Shown here piece by piece: positions 1 to 12,899 of a stretch of 64,000 nt of DNA. The notes beneath the pieces are model-generated. The model was not told the origin of the DNA and made no database searches. It was given only the letters and a program-made list of their open reading frames with translations. Numbering within the stretch: position 1 is the stretch's first letter; each line of letters begins with the position of its first letter. A program made the position numbers and the translations under genes. Source of the DNA: Ectobius pallidus (lineage: Eukaryota; Arthropoda; Insecta; Blattodea; Ectobiidae); contig CAXKWD010000009.1 in NCBI GenBank assembly GCA_964059195.1, positions 86,649,432 to 86,713,431 of the forward strand, given 5' to 3'.

Positions 1-397
1 AACATAACTTGAACTGATTATTATTCTGTAGTCAGAAAAATGCTAAAACCGAAAATGTTTTTTCGTAATTCACACTCTGTGATAATTAATGGACACTGGA
101 GAGAAACTGGAAGATCCTGTTATACTTGATCCAAGATGTGGACGGAGCAAAAGTAAACAACCGAGTGTGCAAGTGCAAAGCACTGTTAGGACCTATGGAA
201 GTAAACAGACAGATCTTCATTAAGATGCAGAGATTTTTTGTATCTTTGTAGGAAACTGTCTATTGCCTATTTACTTAATTATTCATAATCTTTATTTTTA
301 TTATTATATACTTTTTTTTAACTGTTTAGACTCCTACAATGAATAGTAATCAGAAAAGTTTTTCGGACCGTACTAAGAGGATGGTAAACCAGTCTAA
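1..397. other. No gene seen (left edge)
   Basis: AT-rich DNA without a supported reading frame or recognisable repeat terminus. It ends at the TAA target duplication of the adjoining MITE. Confidence 0.5.
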
Positions 398-1342
398 GGC
401 TGGTATTCATAGTCGGCAACTTAAGAACCGACTTTATAAAGCTGAACTTATTTGACAAGATGACTTATATGTTTTTCGTATTCATATTCTTCTTTAAAGT
501 CATACTTTATTAAGTCTGACTTCATAAAGCTCTACTTATTCTACATATTAAAGTCGAACTCAATAATATGAAAAATCACGCATTCACTGCCATAACAATT
601 GAATTAACCAATTGTGTTTAAGATTTTTTCAGATTTTATGTAAAGCAAAGCCGTCTGAGTACGTATTTCGCTGTCATGATATAAAAATATAGACGGCGCT
701 GTGCATTGTAAACAAAGAATTCAATTCATCCAGTCATATTATGCAGCATGTAAGTAAGCTGATCAATAGTTTCTTTACAATATTCTGTGTATATATTAGC
801 TTGCACATTGTTCAGAAATAATTCCGGTATGCTTATGCATTTATTTCGATGTTAATTATTGTTTTAGAGAGATTAAAAACAGCTTAGGAAGCTTTGAGCC
901 GATATGAAATACCATCAGAGAGAAATACCGATGAAAGGTAGGCGATTGATATTTCCAAAATTGTGTTTTCTTGAAACGAAATCTCTTCTTAAATTCATTG
1001 TCACTGTAGAATTTGAATAGATTCATCATGTTTCGCAAATAACGCTTTGGGGCACGAGTTTATTCTAATACCTCGCCAAGATCCTAAAAATCACTGTCCA
1101 TGGTTCTGGCTTAAACTGAAATAAGTCAGGGGGACCCTTGATTTGATAAAGTACGACTTATTTGTCGAAATAAGTCGTACTTTAGTGACTATGAATACCA
1201 ATAAGCTCGACTTTGTCAAGTCTGACTTTATAAAGTAACTATGTCATAAGTCCGACTTGTATGTGTCAGAAACTCAACTTAAGACTAGATTAAAGTTCGA
1301 CTTGGATATAAGTACGACTTATTGCGAATATGAATACTGGCC
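398..1342. mobile_element. Harbinger-like MITE (945 bp, TAA target duplication)
   Basis: The left end reads GGCTGGTATTCAT and the right end, read in reverse complement, GGCCAGTATTCAT. Both are flanked by TAA (395-397 and 1343-1345). A 3-bp TWA duplication with short inverted ends fits the PIF/Harbinger superfamily. The regions next to both ends are packed with variants of AAGTCGNACTT in both orientations. No transposase frame is visible, so this is a non-autonomous copy. Superfamily assignment rests on the duplication length and is an inference. Confidence 0.6.
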
Positions 1343-1345
1343 TAA

Positions 1346-4299
1346 GTAAGTATAACTGAAACAGGAGTATCTAAAACATAAGTATGGCGAGCCACAAAAT
1401 TGGCCTACAACACAAAGAGACTTTTTAAACATAATGCAGAAAGTACTACATTCCGTTGCCAACAACTTGTTTAGAAGATATAAGGTGAGTGAGTTAACAG
1501 AAAGAGACTACTATTAGCAACTTTGTAAATTAAAAAAAAGAGGTGTAATTACTTAATTTTTTCTGCAAAAGTAGCCTACAATTCTTGGTGTGTGCAGTCA
1601 CACTTAAACGGAAGGAGGCCATTCAGCACTTATGGAAGTATTTCAAATTAAGAGACATAGTGAATGTTCAAAATAACATAATCACAGGAATGTAAAGATA
1701 ACATTTGTTTAAAGGGGCTTTCGAAGAAGTCAGTTCAATGCTATATGTGAATAATTAAACTGGGAAATTGGTGATAATGGCAAGTATGTATTTATATGAC
1801 CATTTTCCTTTAAATTTTGATTAAATGCATAAACACAGATAGTAATTATTTTGTTATCTACTACACTTAGAACCTGAAGCTGTAAGGTCGTACACTTGGG
1901 ACCTGAAACTGTAAGCTCAAACTTAAGTCAACTAATCCAATAACACCGTGGGATTTTAATTCCACGCTTAAAAGAAAAGGCCACTGGTCAAATTAAAGTT
2001 TCAGAATTAGCAATAATTTCAGTCAATACTGGTAGGTACTTCAAAAGTGTCATATTCCAGTCAATGAAATAAAGGAAGGTAAGTATATTTTATGTGTTTT
2101 TTAACTTAAAAGCTTGTTGAAAATATAAAAAATTCTGGGCAACCATAATTCTCTTCCATAACCACAATAAAGTAGAGCGCATTATTAAAATCAATGTTCC
2201 ACCTCATTATTTTGCTCCAAAATCACCAGGTCTAAGTATTCCATCCATTAGCACGAGTCTACTGCCTAAACCTCTGCCCATATAGTGGCAATGTTTTGAA
2301 CCTGCTGCTCCTAATTCACCACTACACATGAGTATCAATTAGAATATGTCAATATTAAAAATAAATCAGACAATGATTTTGATATAAATGTTAAGAGTAA
2401 TATTCAAGTAATGGATAAGGAACAAAAAGCTGAATAATAAATTTGTAACTTTCGAACTATATAAAAATGTAAAAAATAAAAACGAAAACAAAATGAGGAA
2501 GAACTAAAGTCGGCGCCTCATCCCTGCATCTGGATCAATATTAAAAGGAACTAAACATCCATATGCTCGAGTACAAGTAGGCCCTACAATTATCTCAGCA
2601 ACTGCTTGGTATAATTTACCAAATGATTATCAAACGATAGAATGTTAACGGCATCCACAATAAATAAACTCAAAATATAAGCATGGTGCTTTTTGTCTTG
2701 TGGAATACCGCCACGATAAGACTAGGTCCATTTAATAATTTACCCACTAAAGAGAGGGGGGAAAAGGTGAAAAGACAAGAGCAATCTGATGCAAAAATGT
2801 TCTTTTGCTATGACTTCAAATGGATAACGAAACAAAATGCATTATGTCCTCTCACATTTTTGCAACTTTCACTGATGCAAAAAAGCTTTGTTTACCTCCA
2901 TTCATACGATTTTCACTACTTAATTAATTACTGTATAATATATATAATAAGATACATTAATACACATCTGTTTACAATAAAAAATTCATATATTCGATTT
3001 TATAACCTTAATTGCAATTTGACAACTTTTTCCACAATGCTAACGCTTTGTGTTTTTGTTTTGTTCTTAATTATTGTTGCTGTAAAATCGGCACATCGTA
3101 GTTTTGTCCTGATGAACACGCTAAAAATGCGAAGATGCTAAGCACTTTATTATTGGTTTTCAGTTCAAAAAAGACCTAGAAAAACAAACAAGCTTGACGC
3201 TATATTATATTTACATATGACAGCCATAAATTGGTTATGTTAGTCATGCTGGTAGTGCCGTCATCAACCAGAAAGAACAAGATTATAGGTACCAACAATT
3301 AAAAAATTCAGATTAAATTTAATTTTTTTTTACAAAATAAAAACTGCACCAATTGCCTGTACAATATTTTTTGGTGTTTTACAGTCTGAATGGTTTTGGT
3401 TTACCATCTGACACGGTAAGGACATACCGTCATGAGCTACATTCCTATACTCACAATACTGTCACAGCTCGTACCAACTAACCACACGACACAAACATGA
3501 CATGACAAACCGTAATCAGAGTATCCTCACAAAGGGAAGATTAAAAAATGAAAAACTCTGCACACACATTAAGATGTGCAGCCACAGAATAGGGTCTGGT
3601 ATTGCCCATATTCAGCATCTTTAATGCTCACAAGAATCACCAGCTATTCCACGCTAGCTACTGGATAAGGGCTTACATGAGAGCTATTCCAAAGCAGGAT
3701 AAGTTATTATAAAAAAATAGGACAAGATTTTGAGAGAGAGGATTTATAAGTATCTTATATAAGGACTATTTGGAAAATATATTTAAGAAGCATTATAGAA
3801 TAGCCACAATATAAGGGTAACACTTCACAGGACAGACTATATCACACGCTATGTCAGAGGTCAATCTCATTATCTGCCCTGCACATGATGCAGAATAGCC
3901 ATTCACATATACAGTAGTTTTATCTTAATCAACGCATAACTACACACTTCAAATAAGTGTGACAAATTATGCTGGACTAGCCACTGGTATGAAAAACATA
4001 TACTGTAGCAACATACATGGAAGTAACGTGCCAGGTTGTGACATTCGAGATGCTATACCGACGGTAACGAGCCATGTCAGGTATTAGCAATTATATATAC
4101 ACCGCAGGCATGTCAAAGGTATCCATACAGGACGGATATGTCATACCAACACGCGACATACGTCATGAGCAGTGTCGGGGAGGATGTACGAGACTACGAC
4201 AGCCCTCTTGGTGGCAACCAAAACCCACGGCACGAAGTTATGCAAATACCATGTATAAAAACAATCGGCAACATTTTATGGGTTGCATGCTACAATGAC
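1346..4299. other. AT-rich DNA downstream of Tao, no gene supported
   Basis: A 152-codon frame at 2683-3141 (+) is dominated by AT-rich Tyr/Ile/Leu/Phe codons and resembles no family I recognise. From about 4010 the base composition becomes more balanced, as expected if this is the Tao 3' UTR or its flank. Confidence 0.4.
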
Positions 4300-4305
4300 T
4301 TTATT
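4300..4305 (-). terminator. Candidate poly(A) signal of Tao
   Basis: AATAAA on the minus strand, 43 bases downstream of the Tao stop codon. If used, the 3' UTR would be unusually short. Other A/T-rich signals further downstream could be the main site. Confidence 0.3.
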
Positions 4306-4347
4306 TCTGGCTGGCAGTTAGGTTCGGCAGAGAGGGCTACTTCACTG

Positions 4348-4468
4348 CTAGAGACTCCCGGGTGGGAACGAGGTTGAGCTGTTACTATGCGCCAGGCTCA
4401 GCATACTTCCTGATAGACTTTCTTCATCAGGATACGGCTCTTTGGATGCCTCAGCTATGGCCAACGCA
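4348..4468 (-). CDS. Tao: Tao exon 16: C-terminus and stop
   Basis: Residues 854-893 plus TAG. Ends SLSGSMLSLAHSNSSTSFPP then GSL, the conserved insect Tao tail. Acceptor TTCTTACAG|T completes Ser854. The intron before it is 7.0 kb. Confidence 0.96.
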
Positions 4469-4649
4469 CTGTAAGAAACAAAAACATTTTTGTTCAACCA
4501 TACTATAATACACTTATTATATGTGACGTAACAGTATCGTAATGACATACAATTTAAGTACAGAATTACGTTACAGAAATGTTGTTCTTGTGCTTATTAT
4601 TCAAACTATAGACTAATCTTGAGAAAAGTAAAAAATAATCGGACTAGTT

Positions 4650-5340
4650 TTGAGAGTGTTACTCGCATCCTCAGCTGGCGTTTTGGAGATCATGGTTGGT
4701 AATATAAGTATGCTGCTTGGTGCTGCCCTCCCTCTTCCTGGTGGTAAGTCTAATAAAGTCCACTGCTGGCAGGATTTCAAAATTCATGATGCTGTTTTTG
4801 TTCTTTATGATGAAAACCTTTTTCCATGCAATTAGTTCTGATGATTTCTTGACACGCTTTAGTAGTTTTATATCCTTATTAATGTGGTGATTTTCTGTCC
4901 AGAAATGATGTGCTACTGCTGATTTTTCTGTTTGCATTAGTTTTACATTTCTCAGGTGTTCTTTCCCTCCCCCCCAAACTTCTCCTGGTTTGTCCAATAT
5001 CAATCATATTCCAGTCTTTGCATTCCATCTGGTAGATGCCCAATAGTTCCGTTTTTGGTGTGTTGCTTTTTAAGGGGTGGTTAAGCAGATTCCTGATAGT
5101 ATATTTATTCTGTGGTGCCAGTTTAACACTTTCTCAAATTTATGGAAGAATTTCGGGTAGTAGGTGAACTTCCTGTAGTTTTGTTGGGCTTTTTCTGTGC
5201 TGTTTAGTGTACTGATTTTTTTAATTCTTTTTTGCTTCTTGTGTTTTTCAATCATCTTATCTATAAAGTTTCTTTTAAAGCCGTTGGTAACTGCCACTTC
5301 CTGTATGTTTGTATTTACTATTGTATTCTATCTTTTTAGT
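4650..5340 (-). mobile_element. Penelope-like element fragment (GIY-YIG part)
   Basis: Two frames on the minus strand (5297-5070 and 5003-4671) together read as a PLE C-terminus: NGFKRNFIDKMIEKHKKQKR, a degraded GIY-YIG region, then EHLRNVKLMQTEKSAVAHHF and MNFEI. A frameshift and a stop interrupt it. It sits in Tao intron 15, same strand as the gene, and is dead. Confidence 0.8.
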
Positions 5341-5544
5341 GGCATGTGAATTAGTCTAAGATTAAAACTGTGAAAAATTGCACAGACCTTAAAGTTGCCG
5401 ATGCCATGCTGGGTAGTGTTATCTGTCAAAGCCCAATGTACTGCAACTTCCAAAGCCCTTATGAACACTGCAAGCAATACTGTTGTAATGAGAGATGAAT
5501 TGCATTTGATGAATTCCGTGTGAGATTTTAAGAAATTAGGCCCC

Positions 5545-5760
5545 TAATTAGGTGTTACTCCAATATAGGTCAATCGATTTGGTCCAAATCAATAGGCTTC
5601 GAACCATGGACGTTTTATAAGTGTTTGTACCAAGTTTCATGAAAATCTGATACAACATATTCGTGTTATCACTCATACAGACACATGGACAGACAGACAT
5701 TTTCCTGTCCACCACACAATCTCAGAAAGTACCATTCTGGCACTTAATAAAATCAATTCT
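5545..5760 (-). repeat. Single-unit copy of the TTAAGTGCCAG repeat family
   Basis: Contains one unit of the module seen five times at 22885-23750 and twice at 62226-62580. Shared parts are CGATTTGGTCC, a TTTCATGAAAATC core, a GACAGACAGAC stretch and the terminus CTGGCACTTAATAAAA. Confidence 0.7.
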
Positions 5761-8700
5761 GTTCATGTTAATTTTAATATTAATAATAAATTGAGTTCAT
5801 TTTGTGAGTTTTAATGTGTGTAACTTGGAAGTTAAAACACCTAAGCAAAGTTCTGCTCTCTGTATGTTTTTGTTGCCTTCCATCCATCACAAAAGGCAAG
5901 AAAATTACCAGCTGATCGGCAAAGTAGAGTGTTTTATCAATTACAAGGTTTTCTGAAAACTCAAAACTTAGATATTTAAATATGGTCGAACAAAAGCAGC
6001 CGTATGCAAGTTGCCTATAACTGTAATTAAGACGCTCATAGGAAAATGATGAAACATCCTATGCCCGTTTCATAAACATACTCAATCTTGATGAATGCCA
6101 TATTGTAGGCTCGTGGCATAATATATAATTTTGTGTTGTGTACTTAAAAATCTAATTTACTTACTACAAAACACGAAGTGGTTAAATTGGTCCAAGATAG
6201 TGGACTTCACACTACATTTTTTGTTTGTTTGTTTGTGTAACACCCAAAAACTATTTTTTTTCCAAAAGCATTTCTTGCTCTAGAGGCTGAATAACTGAAT
6301 TTGCACTCCCTGTTAAACTTGAAGTGAGAATGATGTACCTCCCATGTCTAGAGTGGAGAAAGTTATGAGAGTATAACACAGCCGATTTTTTGGCCTAATA
6401 TGATTTTCAGAATCCAAAGGATTCAGTTATATACAAATTACAAATGTGTTTAAAACTATATTTAAATATGGATTACATAGCCATGCTGCACAAGGATAGT
6501 TGTAAAAAATTCAATTTTACGAAAGTTTGTTTTCCCACTTCAATACAAACTTTTTTACTACATGTTTTAATATTAAAATCAATCTCAATAAAATTTTTAA
6601 AAGTATTTATGACAAATCTGTGCATTCTTGTACAGTCATATTGTAAATTGATTTGGTTTTATGTTGTAATTTTATCTTTTTATGCAAATAAAATTTTAAA
6701 TTTAAAAAACATGTATATTTTTAATAAATACATAAAAATTTAATTTATAATTTTGAATGAACAACTGTTAGTATAACATGAATCTACCTTAAAAATGTGT
6801 TTAAATATTTACATTTTGGTACCAATAATTTGGCTTTAAAGAAATGTTCAAAATAATATTATTATGCAAATAAATAAAACAAAACTTTTTTTGGAACTTC
6901 AAATTTTGGAATATGTAATACCTTTACATAAGAAACAGTGGATCAAAATTCTGTCCCTTTAATATGTTTGTTGGCAACATACCAATCTGAAAGAGATCTG
7001 TTTAAGTAGAACTTCCAAACGTCTATGGGCTTTATAAATAAAGTTGACAGCATCAAACAATTTGACTAACAATGAGAATACAAAGCTATTAAGTTAATGG
7101 AAAATTATGAAAATGACTATAGCGAAATCATTTCAATTTCAATGAATCTAGTTCTGAAAGTCCGGATGATGAAATTGCTTGAAAAGTGTGCACAAAGTAT
7201 TGAAAAGAGAGCAGAAATCCCTTGGCTGTAATAACAAGTGTCGGATTCCAGTTGAACTGCACGAGTGCTTTCACAGAAAAATGGAGCATTAAATAAATTT
7301 AAAAAGTAATTAATACATTGGAATAATACTTGTAATTTATCCAGAAAGGTAGTACCAAAGACTCACATTCTGGAAGTCCCGGGTTCATCCCTGCTGGTTG
7401 GCCAATTTCATCTGGATTTTTTCAAAATTTTCCCAGTCACTAAAGCCAGATTGGATATTTACTTACCACTGACTTATTGCCACTCTTTATCATAATGATT
7501 AGAAATTAATAATGGTATTATCAGTTAAAATGAAGACATAATACTAAAACATTAAAAACAAACCACATCAATAGTTGCACAGCTTACTGTTATATCCAAA
7601 AGGATCCTACTATGGTATGTTTTGCATTCTGTCCTTCTCTTGCTTTGATATCCAGACCAATCCAAGTTACCAATGTTACCAAACTACTCCTGCTGTCAGG
7701 CTGCATTACCGTGCAGGGAGAAATCATTCTTCGCAATATGACTTACGCTACATGGAAATATTGTAATTTCTCTTCAGATACTCAGTTAAGAGGAAAGAGG
7801 GCATATTTTCTGCACACGTACATGCAAAAATCATATTTTTAGCTTCATTAGTTCCTAACTTACTGAAAAAGTTGTCGTGGCCTCAAAGTAATTTATTGGG
7901 TATTTAGCTTTTAGAATGGGATTCGTAATGGATATCACAAGTTTGGTTTCTGAAGGTTTTGTTGGTTAGGAAGGAAATGAAGGAAATGTTATTGGTGATT
8001 GGATCACTTTTACACTTACTTGTGACCATATGCATTTCACTTCCAGACTTCTATTGCTTGCTGTAAACCACTTCTTGGTAGAATAGTGAAACTCTTTATC
8101 AGGGTTCCTCTGTAGTGGCGGACGTAAACAATAAGTCTAGTTGAAGTTATGAATGACTGCTATTTATTGAATGTCAAGTTCCTTTGTTGCATATTGCAAC
8201 GAACATTCCACTGTATATTTCCATGGTTTGATATAAGTTAATGTATGTGTGTGTACTTGGAGATTCTTACTCTGAAATACTTGTTTCAGCAGATAAATAA
8301 CTTTTGAGAATCTTTAAACTGTGTTGCATGCATTCTTGTGGAAATTAATGTTTGAGGTGGTGATATCTTAGTACAATGGTGTTAAGAGATGCGTAGTAGG
8401 TCTGCTCAGCTTTGCGCTCCTGGCGATACTTACAAAAATGTGAGGCAAGCCTTCAAAATAAGGGAGGGGATCCCTTTTATAACAAATTTGAAAGCTTTGC
8501 GTAATATGCATGAAGATCAAACAACAGGGGTTCACGTAAGACTCGTCAATTAATCAAAGCATTATAACTAGCTATCAAATTTAATTTGATGCTATTCTCT
8601 TTAAATTGTATGGTGTAACTGTGCTAAGGTGAATTAATAGAAATGTTTGTTTCATACACACCTTAATGGAAGACAGCCATAAGTACTGTAATTTAATAGT

Positions 8701-9937
8701 TAATAAATATATATTATTATAAAATGAAATTTTATAAAGTTATAGGCTATAGGCCTAAGTAATACTGTGTCACTACTATCAAATAAAAGCAATAGTATTA
8801 CAGTAAGAGCTGAGTTACGATATTGCAGGTACTTAAATCTAATTTATATATCTTGTACATTACTGCAAAGCTCTTATTGCAGTCCCTGTGATGAAGCCAT
8901 TTGAAGACCCAAGTCTTTCACTGGTGAACATACAACAATAAACACATGCAGGTCTTCTTTCTATCACTGACATGCTCTGATAAAAACACTGACACAGCTT
9001 AAAGCAAATGTAATACCGTATTCCTAGAGAAGTTCTCTACGTCTGTTATTTCAGTTTTCAGTTAGACATGTTATTTTTAGAATGTATATTTTTTAAAGTG
9101 TTCCATAGAAGAAGAGAGAAAAACTTGACTTTAAAAAATTCTCAATATCTCACTTCCATAGCCTGTGGCGTAAACAAGGCTACTGTTTCACACATTTGCT
9201 GACTCCAGCAGTGCTCCAGTTTTCTTCACCTATGAAGCATTTCAGATGCCAAAGTAACAGGTATTTACCACATTTCATTTTAAACCCTTAAATCCAGCAT
9301 TTAGGCACCTAGACAGGCTGTAAAACTATTAAACTATGCACTGCATTCAATATAACCTTTAGGATATATTATTTGAGTAAAGTGTTTATTATTACAATTA
9401 TAATTGTACTTATTAATATTTCTATGGAAGTGGACAGTTAGATGTCATGCAATATATTCACGGCCAAGGAGTCCTGACCGAGGGAGACGAAAGTATGTGT
9501 CAGTGAGACAGGCAGGGTGGAGGGGGGAACTCGCACAAGCTGGCAACATTTATAGAGTCCATGCATATCATTCGTTGCCAGCCAAATCGCTTGTCATTTA
9601 AAAAACATAGTAAACAAGCTATGCAACCTATATGCAGTTAGACCATGTTAAAAAAATAAAAATAAAAAATAAAAAAGTTGCTCTTGTTATTCATAAATTA
9701 GAATTAAAATCATTAATTGAAATAGAAAGTGAAAAACACCTATTGTGTTTCCAGAAAAATCCCAGCACTAGGTGAGCTACTAAAGATAAAAAGTAAGAGG
9801 TTCAATGAGTTAAGTATAATTTATACTTATAATGGAACAGAAAACTTAAAATTAAAGATGCAAAATTAAATATATCTAAGCTAAATAGGCGAAAGATAAG
9901 AGTAAGTCGCCCCTTACGCTGCGAACAATGAGTTGCT
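5761..9937. other. Tao intron 15 interior, no gene supported
   Basis: AT-rich DNA. Several 60-100-codon frames (for example 6444-6743 and 7575-7842) have no family resemblance. Around 7365-7440 a GGGTTCATCCC box and a tail shared in style with tRNA-derived SINEs suggest an old SINE fragment. Confidence 0.4.
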
Positions 9938-10723
9938 ACAAGTAAGAATCAGCTTGAAAAATTTTATGTCATAACCGGGATTTGAACACGGATCTTCAGC
10001 TTAACGCGCTGATGCTCTACCATTGAGCTACCATGACAACATGCCAGTACAACATCAAATTCCTCAACTGATTCAGAATACAAGGCAGACCACGGGAGGT
10101 TTCTCCGTTGAGAACACACATCCAATGGTGTCCTACATTTGTAGGTACTTTGAAGCCAAGTTATTATTTATATACTATTAATTAAGTGGAGGGAAAGGAA
10201 ATAGACATTAAATCCATGTCTGGGATATTAATACAAGTAAGAATCAGCTTGAAAATGACATAAAATTTTTCAAGCTGATTCTTACTTGTATTAATATCCC
10301 AGACATGGATTTAATGTCTATTTCCTTTCCCTCCTTGAAAAATTTTATGTCATTTTCAAGCTGATTCTTACTTGTATTAATATCCCAGACATGGATTTAA
10401 TGTCTATTTCCTTTCCCTCCACTTAATTAATAGTATATAAATAATAACTTGGCTTCAAAGTACCTACAAATGTAGGACACCATTGGATGTGTGTTCTCAA
10501 CGGAGAAACCTCCCGTGGTCTGCCTTGTATTCTGAATCAGTTGAGGAATTTGATGTTGTACTGGCATGTTGTCATGGTAGCTCAATGGTAGAGCATCAGT
10601 GCGTTAAGCTGAAGATCCGTGTTCAAATCCCGGTTATGACATAAAATTTTTCAAGCTGATTCTTACTTGTATTAATATCCCAGACATGGATTTAATGTCT
10701 ATTTCCTTTCCCTCCACTTAATT
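9938..10723. mobile_element. tRNA-derived SINE copies in a long inverted repeat
   Basis: Left arm (about 9940-10260) and right arm (about 10340-10672) are near-perfect reverse complements, over 300 bp each. Each arm has a tRNA-like head: minus 10038-9968 and plus 10571-10640, with GTAGCTCAATGG (A box) and GTTCAAATCC (B box). The SINE tail block ending CTTTCCCTCC appears three times in one orientation and once inverted. The direct repeat AATGAGTTGCT flanks the whole structure (9927-9937 and 10724-10734), so it appears to have entered as one unit or grown inside one insertion. Confidence 0.85.
10571..10640 (+). repeat. tRNA-like SINE head (not a functional tRNA gene)
   Basis: Has pol III A and B boxes and a T-arm-like GTTCAAATCCCGG, but no convincing acceptor stem. 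It continues directly into the SINE body. Confidence 0.7.
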
Positions 10724-11024
10724 AATGAGTTGCTGTTGGCGACCACACGCTTGTTATCTCAGCACTCCCGACCGTTCCTTCTCTCCAAACTCCTGATTGT
10801 ACCAAATACCAGCTACCAACCCTTGCATCAAAATGACAACCCTCTAGCTCACTCGGAACTCCCGATCAGACCACAATCACCTCATCACATAGTCTAAATA
10901 ATGCATAACACTATCCACATTTGCATTTTCGAATAATGTACGATACACTGTTTGTAGGTTTCGAAAATGTGGCATATTATATCTTCCAGAGGTTAGTAAG
11001 CCTGTCAACTTTTGTTTACCGGTA

Positions 11025-11093
11025 TGACGTCACACTACCAACTTCCAATCACAAGTTTCTACGTAATATGAGGACAGAAGAAGTGGTATAAAA
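11025..11093 (+). promoter_or_regulatory. CRE-CCAAT-TATA module, copy 1
   Basis: TGACGTCA (11025-11032), CCAATCACAAGTTTC (from 11045) and TATAAAAGAAAGTG (from 11087) occur in the same order as at 59801-59900. Because the module is repeated at a distant site, it probably belongs to a dispersed element, perhaps its promoter. It is not an obvious Tao control region. Confidence 0.45.
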
Positions 11094-11452
11094 GAAAGTG
11101 CATCGCGAGGGAGTGCTGGGTGGGAACATTCATCCAAGGTGCGACTTAAATTTATTTTTTCCCGCTAAATAAGTATGAACTCAATCACTTACATGTATTA
11201 CACAATCTTAAATAGAAGGTATATCAAGCAAGGTGTATACATAGAAGATTCTTAGGCCTAAATCCAAATTACACCTAATTGATAAACTAATAAAGCCATA
11301 GTAACAACACCTAATGGTACAAAGCGAAGATAGTTGAAATTTAGTTGAAGATCAGTGAAAGCTCTTTGAAACATGTTCTAGGTAAAGTACCATTTAACAG
11401 CAAAATAGTGCGAGTTTTATAAATATTTGTATTTTAATAATATTGGACTCAC

Positions 11453-11571
11453 CTAAAGCCAAGCCTGGCAGACTCTTCATCAAACTGCTCTAACTCACGG
11501 TCTTGCCTTTCATGCAGTAATCGAATCCTCTCGGACCTTTCCTGCAGGAATTGCTGAGTCTCCAGTTCCAT
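11453..11571 (-). CDS. Tao: Tao exon 15: end of coiled coil
   Basis: Residues 815-854. Encodes MELETQQFLQERSERIRLL and EQFDEESARLGF, the equivalent of vertebrate EAFDSESMRLGF. Acceptor TGTTTCAG, donor TTTAG|GTGAGT, phase 2. Confidence 0.95.
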
Positions 11572-12045
11572 CTGAAACATAAGGTAAATATTTCAATCAA
11601 ATAAGTAAAGGGTAAGTCAAAGTTTATATCACCAAGGGAGACTTTTTTTAATCTAATAGAAGTTTTATACTCTTTTTTTTATACTCTGTTTTATATACTC
11701 TATACACTTCCGGCATGTTTCATGTTCTGTGGATTAAGAAAAAGCTGGACCTACACCAAGGTGACTTCCATCCATGAGTTCCTGTAAGTGACAAAACTCG
11801 CCAGAACAGATTCTTTGCTATCCTGGTGTAGTATTGTTTTCCCTGTGATAAGGTGGAAGGTAGCAAATGAGAGATGATGACGAGGAATATGAAGCAGAAC
11901 ACAAAATAAGGCACCCTAGAAGGATAAAGGAACATATGTCGTACTTGGAAATCTATGACATTATTTTCTGCACAAGATTCAAGGGTAAATGAAATTATCT
12001 GCTAAGTGCAAACAGTGAAACATTTAGTGACCATTTATAGAACTA

Positions 12046-12899
12046 CTAGCTTAAAAGACCCGGCGTCGCCCGGGTTTTGTATTTTGTAATTGGAAATTAG
12101 CTTATGAAGGATTTTCAATTTTAAATTCTAGGTCCTTATATAGGCATTTATAATTTGAAATAGGAAGAACGACTTATTACACTCAAACTATTCCTTCAGA
12201 AAACGCTTGATATAGTTTTTTATGGCTCATAGAGGATCTAGAATTTTGCATCCCATCGCTTGTACAGTGCACAGCAAGCCTGGTATAGGTTTAAATAAGA
12301 AGAAACAGAAATTCCTGTAACATAAAATTGTAATATCGAGGCGGGAAATTTCCCACTCTTATGTTACCATAAAGCCGTTTTGGGGATGAAATTAAACAGA
12401 AAGCATTATCACTTTCATACTTTTCTCTCCAAAAACCTGCGATATAATATAATAATATACACATTACCATACCTCGTTTTGTTTTCTCTATGTCCAGGGT
12501 AGAGAAAGTTATGTGATTCCATTATTTTAGTGGATTTCATTCTGTAATATTTATTTATAACATGAATTATTTTGATAACTTCTCTCATTTGTCAAAAGTG
12601 CATTTCATTTGTTTTTTCCAAGCCCACCTGATACCATTTGGCAACAATGTATTCTGTGATTTGGAATTGATAATTCTATGTAAAAAGGGATTAAGTATTT
12701 TCAAAAACATTTAATTTTTGGCATTTAGAATCAGCATTTTTCAAAATCCTTTCTTAGTGAGCACCTACATTATGAAACGAAGGTACTGTCAAAATTCCAA
12801 GTCTCTACCTGTTATAGTTTAGGCTGTACGTTGATTCCTGTCATTCAGTCAATCAGTCAGTCAGTCAGGACAAAGCCTTTTATATATATATTATAGAGA
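12046..12899 (-). mobile_element. Non-autonomous Helitron, complete (854 bp)
   Basis: Read on the minus strand it begins TCTCTATAATATATATATAA after an A and ends with a GC-rich hairpin (CCCGGGCGACGCCGGG) about 10 bp before CTAG, followed by T. These are canonical Helitron termini (5' TC, 3' hairpin plus CTRR, inserted between A and T). No Rep/helicase frame. A same-family copy lies at 50165-50993 in the other orientation. Confidence 0.85.

Noticed and set aside
2683..3141. 152-codon open frame (+)
   Set aside because: AT-rich, dominated by Ile/Tyr/Leu/Phe, no recognisable motif or splice context.
6444..6743. 99-codon open frame (+)
   Set aside because: Low-complexity AT-rich sequence; no domain and no neighbouring exon.
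10571..10640. Functional tRNA gene
   Set aside because: Pol III boxes are present but there is no proper acceptor stem, and the sequence continues into a SINE body that is repeated nearby.
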